A stretch of 64,000 bases of DNA from Agromyces fucosus (GTDB lineage: Bacteria > Actinomycetota > Actinomycetes > Actinomycetales > Microbacteriaceae). Shown piece after piece: positions 49,569-57,850 of the stretch. The position numbers and the translations under genes were made by a program. Location: the NCBI RefSeq assembly GCF_004134865.1, contig NZ_SDPO01000002.1:248001-312000 (forward strand), given 5' to 3'. Below the pieces are notes generated by a model. That model ran no database searches. It saw nothing but the letters and a program-made list of their open reading frames with translations, and was not told the origin of the DNA. Each line of letters opens with the position of its first letter. The stretch's first letter is position 1.

Positions 49569-52307
49569 TCACCCGCACGACCGCGCCTCGTACGGCACCT
49601 GCGAGGTGGTGGAGACGGGAACGCCGTCGATCACGGCGGTCGCCTCGATCGACACCTCGCCGGCCGGCGATTCGGACAAGCGGGTCGAGAAGGCGTGGAA
49701 CGCGTTCTTGCCGGCCGCCACAGTCTCGAAGGCTTTCGTGCCGTACGGCGACGTGAACGTCACCGCGAGCGGCACGTCTTCGCCGTTCGTCGCCCTGACC
49801 GAGAGCACGGCCTTCGACGCGACGCACCTGCTGGTCACGACGGTGTCGAGGTCGAGGCCGGCATCGACCACGGTCACCGAGACCTCGCCCGCCAGGACCG
49901 GCTCGCCGCCTCCGACGGTCACCTCGAGCCGGCCGACGTGCGCTCCCGCCGTCTCGAAGCCGCGACCCGAGGTGCCCGCGTAGGCCGAGTTCATCGTCAT
50001 CGCGGCGATGTCGGTCACGGCGGTGCCGACCAGTGCGACCGGCTGGCGCTGCCCGTCGTCCCACACGAGTTCGGCCGCGACATCCGCTGCCGCCGTGTCG
50101 GGCGCGATCACGCGCCATCCGATGTCGACCGTCGACCCGACGGCCGCATCTCCGCCGCCCGCGACGGTGGGGGCGGCATCGACCCGCCAGTCGACCGTCG
50201 AGGTCGGGAAGAAGTTGACACCCTGTGCGGTCATGCGCGGGCCCAGTTGTCCGACCCGGTCGATGAACTCCGCGAGCACCTTGCCGTCCTGCGGGGTCCA
50301 GCCCGCCTCGGCCGTCGCCAGGAGGCGGGGGAAGGTGTAGAACTGCGCCTGGTCGACGCCGCGGATGAACTCGCCCCAGAACGCCGCCTCGACGCCGAGG
50401 ATCGACTCCTCGGCGACGCCCGGGATCTGGGTCGCCGGGTTCCAGTTGTACGCGTTCTCGAGCGTGCACGGCCCGCCGCACGCCCACGTGCCGCCGAGCG
50501 GCTGGCGGGAGTCCTGCTTCTGCGGCATGTAGGTCTTGTTCGCGGGCGACAGGATCACCTTCGCACCGCGGGTGTCCACCGCGTCGCGCGTGGACGCCCC
50601 GTTGCCGGTCCAGAGCTGCACGACCGCGGCATCCTGCGGCAGGTTCGTGCTCGCGTACTCGTTCCATCCCACGACGGTCTTGCCGAGGTCGGCGACCGTC
50701 GCGGTGGCGAAGTCGACCATCTCGACGTAGTCCTCGTGCGAGGTGGTGTGCGCCTCGTCACCGCCGATGTGCAGGTACTCGCCCGGCGTGAGCTCGGCGA
50801 CCTGGCGCAGCACCTCGGTGATGAAGGTGTACGTGTGCTCATTGTCCGCATCGAACGTCGAGATGCCGACCTGGCCGGTGCCCTGGTGCGGAGCGGTGGT
50901 CTCACCGGGCAGCGGCTTCGGGTTCGAGCCCGCCGAGTTCAGTTGCGGAATCGCGTGCAGGGCGGCGTTCGTGTGGCCGGGCAGGTCGATCTCGGGGATC
51001 ACGGTCATGCCGTTCTCGCCCGCGTACTCGACGATCTCGCGGTAGTCCTCCTTCGTGTAGAAGCCGGTGTGTCCGAGCTCGGTGCCCATGAGGGTGCCCG
51101 TCGGGCTGTACGTCATCGCGGTCGCGCCGCTGATCGTGGTGAGGGCGTCGTAGTCGATGCCCGAGGGGTTCTCCGCCGGCACGTCCATCGCGATGCGCCA
51201 GCCCTGGTCGTCGGTCAGGTGCAGGTGCAGGCGGTTGAGCTTGAGCGGTGCCGCGCTGTCGATCAGTCGCTTGACCTCGTCGACGGTGTAGAAGCTGCGC
51301 GCCGTGTCGACCATGAGACCCCGGTGCTCGAAGCGCGGGTAGTCGCTGATCGCCACGAACGGCACCGACCACTCGATGTCGGTGACCTGATCGGACTCGA
51401 CCCATGCCGGCAGCAGCTGACGCAGCGTCTGCACCCCGTTCAGCGCCCCGGCCGGGGTGTCGGCGGCGAGCTCGATGCCGGCTGCGGTCACATCGAGGGT
51501 GTAGCCCTCGGCCTCGTGCCCGGCGGGCGCGTTGCCGGGAGCGACCGAGATCTCGATCGCACGCTCGCCGGCTTCGCCTGGTGCCGCGATCGGCAGCGCG
51601 AGTCCGGTACTCGGCCGCATCAGCTCGGCGAGGTACTCGGCCGCGTCGAGAGCGTCACCGGATGCCTCGATCCCGATGTCGTCGGCGAGCACGAACGCAC
51701 CCTCGGCGCGCTCGAGCGAGACGGGCGCCGGCACGAGGGGCAGTTGCGGCTGGGGCTCGGGCAGCGGCTGGTCGTAGACGCGGAACTCCGAGACCGAGTA
51801 CCCCCACGTCGACCAGCGCGTCACGCCCTGCATGCGCACGAAGCCGACGGGCTCGTCGACGTCGATGCTGATCTCGTCGATGCGCGGGCAGGTGACCTGC
51901 GCGCTGCGCTCGGCCTCGGTCGTCCATGACACGCCGTCGACCGAGGTCTGGATGCGATACGAGCGCGCACACGCGTTCGGCCAGTCGATCACGATGGTTG
52001 CGACGTCGGCTGGCTCGGCGAGTTCGAGTTGCAGCCAGCTCGCGTCGACGTACTTCGAGGACCATCGCGTCGAGATGTCGCCGTCATTGACCTGCGTGGG
52101 CGCGAATCGCGCTTCGTCGAGCTCGGTCGACGACGCCGTTGCGACAGCCTCGAGGGCGAGGTTCGCCGGCATCGCGGCGAGCGCGGTGGAGCCGGTCGTC
52201 GGGGTGGCGGCCGATGTCGGCTCGGTGGCCGAGGCGGCGACCGGCACCGCCGCGAACGCGACGGCGGCCACCGTCACGGCAGCGGCGAGACGGAATCTGG
52301 TTGGCAT
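49569..52307 (-). CDS. Secreted GH20 beta-N-acetylhexosaminidase, multidomain
   Basis: A 912-aa exported enzyme. Signal peptide ~1-27 (VTVAAVAFAAVPVAASA); F5/8 type C carbohydrate-binding module ~48-178; GH20b domain ~188-320 (LPLVPAPVSLERAEGAFVL); GH20 barrel from YPRFEHRGLMVDTARSFY with LHLHLTDDQGWR and the catalytic Asp517-Glu518 in HIGGDEAH; an Ig-like domain ~715-815; and a C-terminal module ~829-906 shared with the GH95 enzyme. It removes terminal beta-linked GlcNAc or GalNAc outside the cell by substrate-assisted catalysis. GAGGAG precedes the ATG. Its promoter has the same -35, -10 and 17-base block as the ROK gene. Confidence 0.93.
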   Translation of the reverse strand: MPTRFRLAAAVTVAAVAFAAVPVAASATEPTSAATPTTGSTALAAMPANLALEAVATASSTELDEARFAPTQVNDGDISTRWSSKYVDASWLQLELAEPADVATIVIDWPNACARSYRIQTSVDGVSWTTEAERSAQVTCPRIDEISIDVDEPVGFVRMQGVTRWSTWGYSVSEFRVYDQPLPEPQPQLPLVPAPVSLERAEGAFVLADDIGIEASGDALDAAEYLAELMRPSTGLALPIAAPGEAGERAIEISVAPGNAPAGHEAEGYTLDVTAAGIELAADTPAGALNGVQTLRQLLPAWVESDQVTDIEWSVPFVAISDYPRFEHRGLMVDTARSFYTVDEVKRLIDSAAPLKLNRLHLHLTDDQGWRIAMDVPAENPSGIDYDALTTISGATAMTYSPTGTLMGTELGHTGFYTKEDYREIVEYAGENGMTVIPEIDLPGHTNAALHAIPQLNSAGSNPKPLPGETTAPHQGTGQVGISTFDADNEHTYTFITEVLRQVAELTPGEYLHIGGDEAHTTSHEDYVEMVDFATATVADLGKTVVGWNEYASTNLPQDAAVVQLWTGNGASTRDAVDTRGAKVILSPANKTYMPQKQDSRQPLGGTWACGGPCTLENAYNWNPATQIPGVAEESILGVEAAFWGEFIRGVDQAQFYTFPRLLATAEAGWTPQDGKVLAEFIDRVGQLGPRMTAQGVNFFPTSTVDWRVDAAPTVAGGGDAAVGSTVDIGWRVIAPDTAAADVAAELVWDDGQRQPVALVGTAVTDIAAMTMNSAYAGTSGRGFETAGAHVGRLEVTVGGGEPVLAGEVSVTVVDAGLDLDTVVTSRCVASKAVLSVRATNGEDVPLAVTFTSPYGTKAFETVAAGKNAFHAFSTRLSESPAGEVSIEATAVIDGVPVSTTSQVPYEARSCG

Positions 52308-52346
52308 GGAACACTCCTCGTCGAGGCTTCTGGCACGTGCTGCCCA

Positions 52347-52393
52347 ACGCTAGGGAGGGGTATTTTTTCCGTCAACACTCCGTCGGTATTCGG
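52347..52393 (-). promoter_or_regulatory. GH20 promoter with shared ROK-type operator
   Basis: Minus strand: -35 TTGACG (52370-52375), 17-base spacer, -10 TAGCGT (52347-52352), giving a leader of about 33 bases to the ATG at 52307. The block ATTTTTTCCGTCAACAC (52362-52378), CCG (52380-52382) and ATTCGG (52388-52393) match the ROK promoter with equal spacing. Confidence 0.87.
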
Positions 52394-52429
52394 CCGTCAC
52401 CGACCTCTGCACGGCCCTACAGTGAGGTC

Positions 52430-52726
52430 ATGATCCGTCACACCGTCGCCTTCCGCCTGCGCCACGACTCCGGCTCCGCCGACGAACGCTCGTTCCTCTC
52501 CGAAGCCGAGTCGCTCGCCGCGATCCCCGGGGTCGAGCGCTTCGAACAACTCCGTCAGGTGAGCTCGAAGAACGGGTTCTCGTACGGCTTCTCGATGGAG
52601 TTCGCCGACCAGGCCGCCTACGACGCCTACAACGTGCACCCCGTGCACGTCGCGTTCGTGCGCGACCGCTGGGTGCCCGAGGTCGAGGACTTCCTCGAGC
52701 TCGACTACGTGCCGCTCGACGCCTGA
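52430..52726 (+). CDS. Dabb (stress-responsive A/B barrel) domain protein
   Basis: A 98-aa dimeric alpha+beta barrel protein: MIRHTVAFRLRHD at the start, then AIPGVERFEQLRQVSSKNGF, FSMEFADQAAYDAYNVHPVH and WVPEVEDFLELDYVPL follow the Dabb pattern. Members include small cyclases and stress proteins; most have unknown function. It is divergent from GH20 with 122 bases between starts; AGTGAGG precedes the ATG weakly. No direct link to glycan breakdown is visible. Confidence 0.88.
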   Translation: MIRHTVAFRLRHDSGSADERSFLSEAESLAAIPGVERFEQLRQVSSKNGFSYGFSMEFADQAAYDAYNVHPVHVAFVRDRWVPEVEDFLELDYVPLDA

Positions 52727-52794
52727 GCCGCCGCGCTGCGAGCGGAGACCCGCCGCCACTGGCGACCGCGCCCGAAGTCCGCGAACATGGGCGA

Positions 52795-53727
52795 ATGGAT
52801 GTCACCGAATGGCTGCTCGACTCCGATCCGGCGATCCGCTGGCAGGTCATGCGCGACCTGCTCGACGCGCCGCCGGGCGACACCGCCGGCGAGCGCGCCC
52901 GCATCGCGACCGGGGGCTGGGGCGCGAGCCTGCTGGCCCTGCAGGCCGAGGACGGCTACTGGGGAGGCCAGGAGTACGGCATCGACGGCGATCGCCGCAG
53001 CGTCATGTGGACCCTGCACCTGCTGCGTCGCCTCGGCATCGACCCGGATGCCCCGGAGACCCGTTCCGCGATCGCCCGGGTCCGCGACGGCGTCGTCTGG
53101 CGGGAGTGGGGAGACCTGCCGTTCTTCCACGGAGAGGTCGAGGAGTGCGTGAACGGCGGGGTGCTCGCGCTCGCCGCGTACTTCGGTGAACTCGGTGCCG
53201 GCAGCGACCGCATCATCGAGCGACTGCTGGCGGAGCAGCTCCCCGACGGCGGCTGGAACTGCGAGCCCGTCGAGGAGTCGCAGCGCTCCTCGTTCGACTC
53301 GACCCTGTGCGTGATCGAGGGGCTCGCCGCCTACGAGCGCTCGGTGCCGGGCGCACCGCCCGAGATCGCGGCATCCCGTCGTCTCGGTGAGGAGTACCTG
53401 CTCGAACGCGGCCTGTTCCGACGGCGGTCGACCGGCGAGATCGTGCTCCCCCGCTACGCGAACCTCAAATTCCCGCCGTACTGGACCTACGACGTGCTGC
53501 GCGCGCTCGACTACTTCCGCTCCGCCCATGACCGGCCCGACCCGCGCGTCGCCGATGCCGTCGAACTCATGGTCGCGCAGCGGGGCGGTGACGGCCGCTG
53601 GCTCGCCGGGACCCCATGGAACGGACAGGTGTTCTTCGCCGTCGACGCCTCCGAGGGTGAACCGAGCCGCTGGAACACCTTGCGCGCCCTGCGCGTGCTG
53701 CGCTGGTTCGACGGGCGCTCGGTGTAG
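52795..53727 (+). CDS. Prenyltransferase/squalene-cyclase-fold (alpha/alpha toroid) protein
   Basis: A 310-aa soluble protein with QW-like and toroid repeats: LLALQAEDGYWGGQEYG, GGVLALAAYFGELG, LLAEQLPDGGWNCEPVEESQ, and VAQRGGDGRWLAGTPWNGQ. These match the prenyltransferase/squalene oxidase repeat fold but there is no DXDD acid motif, so it is unlikely to be a terpene cyclase. Relatives are described only as hypothetical or nitrogen-fixation-like cyclase-fold proteins. It follows the Dabb gene by 68 bases on the same strand. Function unknown. Confidence 0.78.
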   Translation: MDVTEWLLDSDPAIRWQVMRDLLDAPPGDTAGERARIATGGWGASLLALQAEDGYWGGQEYGIDGDRRSVMWTLHLLRRLGIDPDAPETRSAIARVRDGVVWREWGDLPFFHGEVEECVNGGVLALAAYFGELGAGSDRIIERLLAEQLPDGGWNCEPVEESQRSSFDSTLCVIEGLAAYERSVPGAPPEIAASRRLGEEYLLERGLFRRRSTGEIVLPRYANLKFPPYWTYDVLRALDYFRSAHDRPDPRVADAVELMVAQRGGDGRWLAGTPWNGQVFFAVDASEGEPSRWNTLRALRVLRWFDGRSV

Positions 53728-53753
53728 CCGGGCAGGCCTCGGCCGAGCCGGCG

Positions 53754-54794
53754 TCAGCCGAGCCGGGCGTCGAGCCGGTCGCGACGGAACTGCCCTGCCG
53801 CGACGAGCACCGCGACGACCGCGGCCATCACGGCGCACGTGATGAGTCCGGCGGGTCCCGCCAGCCATGCCGGCGGCACCGGCGAGTCGGCGGCGACGAC
53901 GAGCGCTCCGAGACCGGCCGCAGCGTTGAACGCCCCGTGGCCGAACACCGCCGGCCACACCGACCCGGTGCGGAGCCTGGTCCAGCCGAGCAGCACGCCG
54001 AGCACCATGCAGGCGAGGATCATGAGCAGCACACCACTGACGTCGGTGAGCCCGAAGTTGTAGCCGAGCAGGATCAGCGGCGAGTGCCAGAAGCCCCAGA
54101 ACGCACCGCTGAGGAGCAGCGCCGGCCACACCCCGAGGGGCCGCAGTGCTGGCAGCAGCCAGCCGCGCCATCCGATCTCCTCGCCGAACGCCAACGGCGC
54201 GTTGATGATCGCCCCGATGGGGATCATCACGAGCTGCATCGTGACGAGGAGCATGATCGGCGGGGCGGGCGTGCCGGCGGGGAGCATCGCCTCGAGCTGC
54301 TCGGCGAAGCCCGAGAAGCCCACGAGGTCGAAGCGCGCGAGGTCGAGCAGGCCGACCACGGCCAGCCCGGCGGCGATGAGCAGCGGTAGTGCGACGATCG
54401 CGACCGCCGACATGCCGAGGGTGCGACCGAGCGGGCGGAGCGGCCACATGCCGAGGTCGCGCAGGATGCCTCGTGCGCCGCGGCGCCCGCGCTGTCGCCG
54501 TTCCACGAGGAGCGCCGCGACCGTGGCGATCGCCGGGGTGAGCATCATGGCGGCGGCGATCACCGGCAGCAGCGGGTCGGTCATGCCGAGCCCGCGCACC
54601 CAGAGCGGCGAGGCGACGGCCCAGGCGAGCCCGCACGAGACGACCGCGAAGACCGCGACCGCAGCCCAGGGAACGCGGGTCGCCTCGCTGTGCCCGGACT
54701 CGGGCGCCGCTTCGCGCGCAGCTCCGGGCGCTGCATCGGGTGTCGCGGCATCGGAGGTCGTCGAGACGGTCGGGTCGGCACGTTCATCGCTCAC
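53754..54794 (-). CDS. CPBP family intramembrane metalloprotease
   Basis: A 346-aa polytopic membrane protein, the second CPBP protease of the window. Motifs in order: GEEIGWRG (EExxxR), FWGFWHSPLIL (FxxxH) and FGHGAFNAA (HxxxN). A cytoplasmic N-terminus of about 40 residues rich in Ala, Pro, Glu and Ser precedes eight helices. GTG at 54794 is the likely start; GTG 54803 is possible. Neither has a clear ribosome binding site, but TAGCGT lies 7 bases before 54794, so a leaderless message is possible. It converges on the toroid-fold gene. Substrate unknown. Confidence 0.85.
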   Translation of the reverse strand: MSDERADPTVSTTSDAATPDAAPGAAREAAPESGHSEATRVPWAAVAVFAVVSCGLAWAVASPLWVRGLGMTDPLLPVIAAAMMLTPAIATVAALLVERRQRGRRGARGILRDLGMWPLRPLGRTLGMSAVAIVALPLLIAAGLAVVGLLDLARFDLVGFSGFAEQLEAMLPAGTPAPPIMLLVTMQLVMIPIGAIINAPLAFGEEIGWRGWLLPALRPLGVWPALLLSGAFWGFWHSPLILLGYNFGLTDVSGVLLMILACMVLGVLLGWTRLRTGSVWPAVFGHGAFNAAAGLGALVVAADSPVPPAWLAGPAGLITCAVMAAVVAVLVAAGQFRRDRLDARLG

Positions 54795-54847
54795 GCGATC
54801 CACGCTAACCACGCGCGCCGCCTCGCGGATCCCCCGTGCGACGGAGT

Positions 54848-56533
54848 TCAGCGCTGGGAGTCGACGGTTCGCGCCGCCATCGCATGACTCGCGGCGATGT
54901 GCCCGTAGACGAGCCCTTGGCCGATCGTGGCGCCGGCGCCCGGATAGCTCTCGCCGAAGACGTTGGCCGCCGCGTTGCCGATCACGTAGAGGCCGCGGAT
55001 CGGCGCGCCGTCTTCGGCGAGCGCCCGCCCCGCTGCGTCGGCGGTGATGCCGCCGCACGTGCCGAGGTCGGAGAGCACGACGCGCACGGCGTACAGCGAC
55101 GCCGGGTTCAGCGGTCGGAGGTTCGGGTTCGGCGCGATCGTGGGGTCGCCGTAGTAGCGGTCGTAGGCGCTGGCGCCGCGACCGAAGTCATCGTCGACGC
55201 CGGCTGCGGCGAGTTCGTCGAAACGGCGGGCCGTCTCTCCCAGCGCGGCGGTCGGAACGCCCATCCGTTCCGCGAGCTCCGTCCACGAGGAGCCTCGCAC
55301 GGCGATGCCGTGCTCGTACCAGGCCTTCGGCAGCGACATGCGCGGGAACACCTGGCCGCCGAGCAGGTAGCTGTTGCGATACTCCTGGTCGAACACGAGC
55401 CACATGGCGCCGACCGGCCGTCCCTCGCGCTCGCGCTCGAGCACGTCGTGACCGAACGACATGTAGTCCTCGGCCTCGTTGAGGAATCGCGTGCCCGCGC
55501 CGTCGACGATGAAGGAGCCGGGCAGCGAGCGCTCGGCGAGCATCACGACGGGACGCTCGCCGGGCAGCGGGGCGATCGCGGGGAACCACCAGGCCTGGTC
55601 CATCAGGGCGACGCCCGCGCCGAGTGCCTGCGCGGTGCGGATCGCGTCGCCGGTGTTGCCGTCGCTGCCGAGGCTCCAGTCCTCGAGCGCAGCCGACTGC
55701 GCGGTGCGCCGCAGCGCGAGGTCGTGGTCGAACCCGCCGGCGGCGAGCACCACGCCGCGCCGGGCGGTGATCATGATCTCCCGGCCGTCGCGCGTGACGA
55801 CGGCGCCGACGACGGCCCCGTCACCATCGGTGACGAGTCGCTCGAGGCCCGCCTCCGTCCACACCGGGATGCCGGCGCGGACGACGCCGTCGAAGAGCCC
55901 CGCGGCGAGCGCGCGACCTCCTGCGGCGTACTCGCGCCCGATGAGCTTGCCGCCGATGCCCTGGATCGCGCGCTTGATCGCGACGCCGAAGCCGCGCACC
56001 GGTGACTTGGCCATGAGGTTCAGCCACTTGTAGTCGGCGCCGGTCACGGGCATCGGGAGCGGCGCCTCCATGACGGCGGGCCGCAGCCGTGCTCGCTCGG
56101 CGCCGAGCCGTGCGACGTCGAACGGTCGGCACTCGCAGCTTCGGCCCGCGGGCGAGCCGCCGGGCAGTTCGGGGTGGTAGTCGGAATAGCCCTGGGCCCA
56201 TGCGAACCGCATGCGCGTCGTGCGCTCGAGCATGCGCACGGTGTCGGCGCCGTGCTCGAGGAAGCTCTCCCAGCGGGGCGCCGGACTCGTTCCGTCGACG
56301 ACCGCGCTCAGGTACTCGCGGGCCCGCTCGAGCGAGTCCTTCGCGCCGGACGCCTCGAGCACCGGGTTGGCGGGGATCCAGAACGCCCCGCCCGATCGAG
56401 CCGTGGAGCCTCCGACGAACGCGGTCTTCTCGACCACGAGCACCTCGGCGCCCTGCTCGTGCGCGGAGAGGGCGGCGGCGAGCCCGGTTCCCGATCCGAC
56501 CACGAGCAGGTCGATCGTCATGTTCTCGGTCAT
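54848..56533 (-). CDS. FAD-dependent 3-ketosteroid dehydrogenase-like flavoprotein
   Basis: A 561-aa flavoenzyme of the fumarate reductase/3-oxosteroid 1-dehydrogenase (KstD) family. The dinucleotide site LLVVGSGTGLAAALSAHEQG, FVGGSTARSGGAFWIPANPV, and the C-terminal GLYVIGNAAANVFGESYPGAGATIGQGLVYG are typical. KstD enzymes introduce a double bond in the steroid A ring. No other steroid gene is adjacent, and the substrate could be another cyclic ketone. The ATG at 56533 and a second at 56521 are both possible. Upstream are two tandem perfect palindromes flanking a -10 TATTGT, showing specific repression. Confidence 0.82.
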   Translation of the reverse strand: MTENMTIDLLVVGSGTGLAAALSAHEQGAEVLVVEKTAFVGGSTARSGGAFWIPANPVLEASGAKDSLERAREYLSAVVDGTSPAPRWESFLEHGADTVRMLERTTRMRFAWAQGYSDYHPELPGGSPAGRSCECRPFDVARLGAERARLRPAVMEAPLPMPVTGADYKWLNLMAKSPVRGFGVAIKRAIQGIGGKLIGREYAAGGRALAAGLFDGVVRAGIPVWTEAGLERLVTDGDGAVVGAVVTRDGREIMITARRGVVLAAGGFDHDLALRRTAQSAALEDWSLGSDGNTGDAIRTAQALGAGVALMDQAWWFPAIAPLPGERPVVMLAERSLPGSFIVDGAGTRFLNEAEDYMSFGHDVLEREREGRPVGAMWLVFDQEYRNSYLLGGQVFPRMSLPKAWYEHGIAVRGSSWTELAERMGVPTAALGETARRFDELAAAGVDDDFGRGASAYDRYYGDPTIAPNPNLRPLNPASLYAVRVVLSDLGTCGGITADAAGRALAEDGAPIRGLYVIGNAAANVFGESYPGAGATIGQGLVYGHIAASHAMAARTVDSQR

Positions 56534-56583
56534 CTTCGACGCAGCTCCGATTCATCGGCGGACAGTGCAGCCATCCTCGCCGA

Positions 56584-56616
56584 TGTGCACGTCGTGCACA
56601 ATAGGCACGTCGTGCC
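56584..56616 (-). promoter_or_regulatory. Tandem palindromic operators around the kstD-like promoter
   Basis: TGTGCACG-T-CGTGCACA (56584-56600) and GGCACG-T-CGTGCC (56604-56616) share the core GCACG-T-CGTGC, with centres 18 bases apart. On the minus strand TATTGT (56598-56603) between them can serve as -10. Two repressor dimers would bracket the start of transcription. The regulator is not adjacent. Confidence 0.75.
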
Positions 56617-56647
56617 ACTCACGCCAGCCGCCCGCGGGCGGAGCAGC

Positions 56648-57136
56648 TCAGAGGAAGAGCTTGAACCCCACGTGGGATGCCGCGAACCCGAGCCGCTCGT
56701 AGAAGCGATGCGCGTCGACGCGGCGGGCGTCCGACGTCAGCTGCACGAGCGAGACCGCCTGATCGCGCGCATGGCCGATCGCCCACGCGATCATCGCGGA
56801 GCCGAGGCCGAGGCCCCGCAGCTCCTCGGACACGCGCACCGCCTCGATCTGCATCCGTGTCGCCCCACGGCGCGCGAGCCCGGGGATGACGGTGAGCTGC
56901 ATGGTGCCGACCACCCGGCCGTCGGCGGTCTCGAGCACCGTCAGGGTCTGCGCAGCATCGGCGTCGATGGCCTCGAACGCACGTTGGTAGGGCTCCGCCC
57001 CGGTCGGGTCGGGCGTCTCCTCGGCGGCGCGCAGCGAGTCCGCGGCGATCAGCGCGATGAGGGCGGCGAGGTCGCCGCGCCGTGCGCGTCGAAGGATGAA
57101 CGTGGAACCACCGGCTTCGAGCGTCGCGAACGTCAT
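56648..57136 (-). CDS. GNAT family N-acetyltransferase
   Basis: A 162-aa acetyltransferase: FILRRARRGDLAALIALIAAD at the N-terminus, GRVVGTMQLTVIPGLARRGATRMQIEAVRV, the acetyl-CoA loop ELRGLGLGSAMIAWAIGHAR (RxxGxG variant) and RRVDAHRFYERLGFAASHVG. Acts on an unknown amine. The ATG at 57136 is preceded by GGGAGG at nine bases. It lies between the marR gene and the kstD-like gene on the same strand. Confidence 0.87.
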   Translation of the reverse strand: MTFATLEAGGSTFILRRARRGDLAALIALIAADSLRAAEETPDPTGAEPYQRAFEAIDADAAQTLTVLETADGRVVGTMQLTVIPGLARRGATRMQIEAVRVSEELRGLGLGSAMIAWAIGHARDQAVSLVQLTSDARRVDAHRFYERLGFAASHVGFKLFL

Positions 57137-57164
57137 GCTCTCAACCTCCCACACGATCGGGAGG

Positions 57165-57184
57165 GCGGATGCCGCGGCATCCGC
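57165..57184 (-). terminator. Perfect 20-base palindrome between marR and GNAT genes
   Basis: GCGGATGCCG joined directly to CGGCATCCGC, six bases after the marR stop. It is made of two inverted copies of the CGGATGCC/GGCATCCG word common in this window. It may act as a weak terminator or as a site for a DNA-binding protein. Confidence 0.5.
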
Positions 57185-57189
57185 TGCCG

Positions 57190-57705
57190 TCACTCCGGGT
57201 CTTGCGCGAGCCGCCGCAGCAGGGCGGCGAGCGTCGCCTGCTCCTCGCGGCTGAGGCCGCGGAGTTCCTCGGCCTCGCGCTCCGCGAGCGTGCGCATGGC
57301 GGCATCGACGCGGGTGGCGCCCTCGTCGGTCAGCCGCACGAGCACGCTCCGGCCGTCGCGCGGGTTCGGCCGGCGTTCGACGAGGCCTCGGCGCGTGAGG
57401 TTGTCGAGCCGGTTCGTCATGGCGGCGCTGCCGATCATGGTCGCCTCGATGAGCTGCGCCGGGCTGAACTCGTGCGGCGGGTCCTCGCGGCGGAGCGCGG
57501 CCAGCACGTCGAACTCCCAGACGGCGAGCCCCGCGCCGCTGAAGGCGGCCGCACGCAGCCGCCCGAGGCGATTCGCCACGCGCCGGAGCCGCGACATGAC
57601 ATCGAGCGGTGTCAGGTCGACCCCCGGCAGGCGGTGCGACCAGGCGTCGATCAGCAGGTCGACCTCGTCGTCGCGGTCGCCGCGCTCACTCACGCTCCGG
57701 GGCAT
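57190..57705 (-). CDS. MarR family transcriptional regulator
   Basis: A 171-aa regulator: a long first helix (VMSRLRRVANRLGRLRAAAF), the winged helix EFSPAQLIEATMIGSAAMTNRLDNLTRRGLVERRPNPRDGRSVLVRLTDEG with the conserved DxRS wing, and C-terminal dimer helices. It normally represses genes for redox or xenobiotic response. It is divergent from sufS-sufU, 145 bases away, where CGTGAGA and TCTCACG form a spaced inverted repeat. A role in controlling Suf genes is possible but unproven. Confidence 0.88.
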   Translation of the reverse strand: MPRSVSERGDRDDEVDLLIDAWSHRLPGVDLTPLDVMSRLRRVANRLGRLRAAAFSGAGLAVWEFDVLAALRREDPPHEFSPAQLIEATMIGSAAMTNRLDNLTRRGLVERRPNPRDGRSVLVRLTDEGATRVDAAMRTLAEREAEELRGLSREEQATLAALLRRLAQDPE

Positions 57706-57850
57706 ACCGCCACGGTATCCGAACCGGCGCGCCGAACGCATTCCGGGCGCGTGAGATGACGGATGACCCGTCTCACGGCGATCACCGATCGAAACTGCGT
57801 CAGACTGGAAGGGTGCAGGCGACTGCCTGCGCGGCCCGCTGGGAGGAACA

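Noticed and set aside
52795..53727. Squalene-hopene cyclase or terpene synthase
   Set aside because: Too short (310 residues) and no DXDD or DDxxD motif.
56648..57193. Longer GNAT frame starting at 57193
   Set aside because: It would cross the 20-base palindrome and overlap the marR stop; the ATG at 57136 has GGGAGG upstream and begins near the conserved domain.
57815..57830. GCAGGC-GACT-GCCTGC hairpin upstream of sufS as a riboswitch or Fe-S regulator site
   Set aside because: Short stem, no further conserved structure and no resemblance to known Fe-S regulator motifs.
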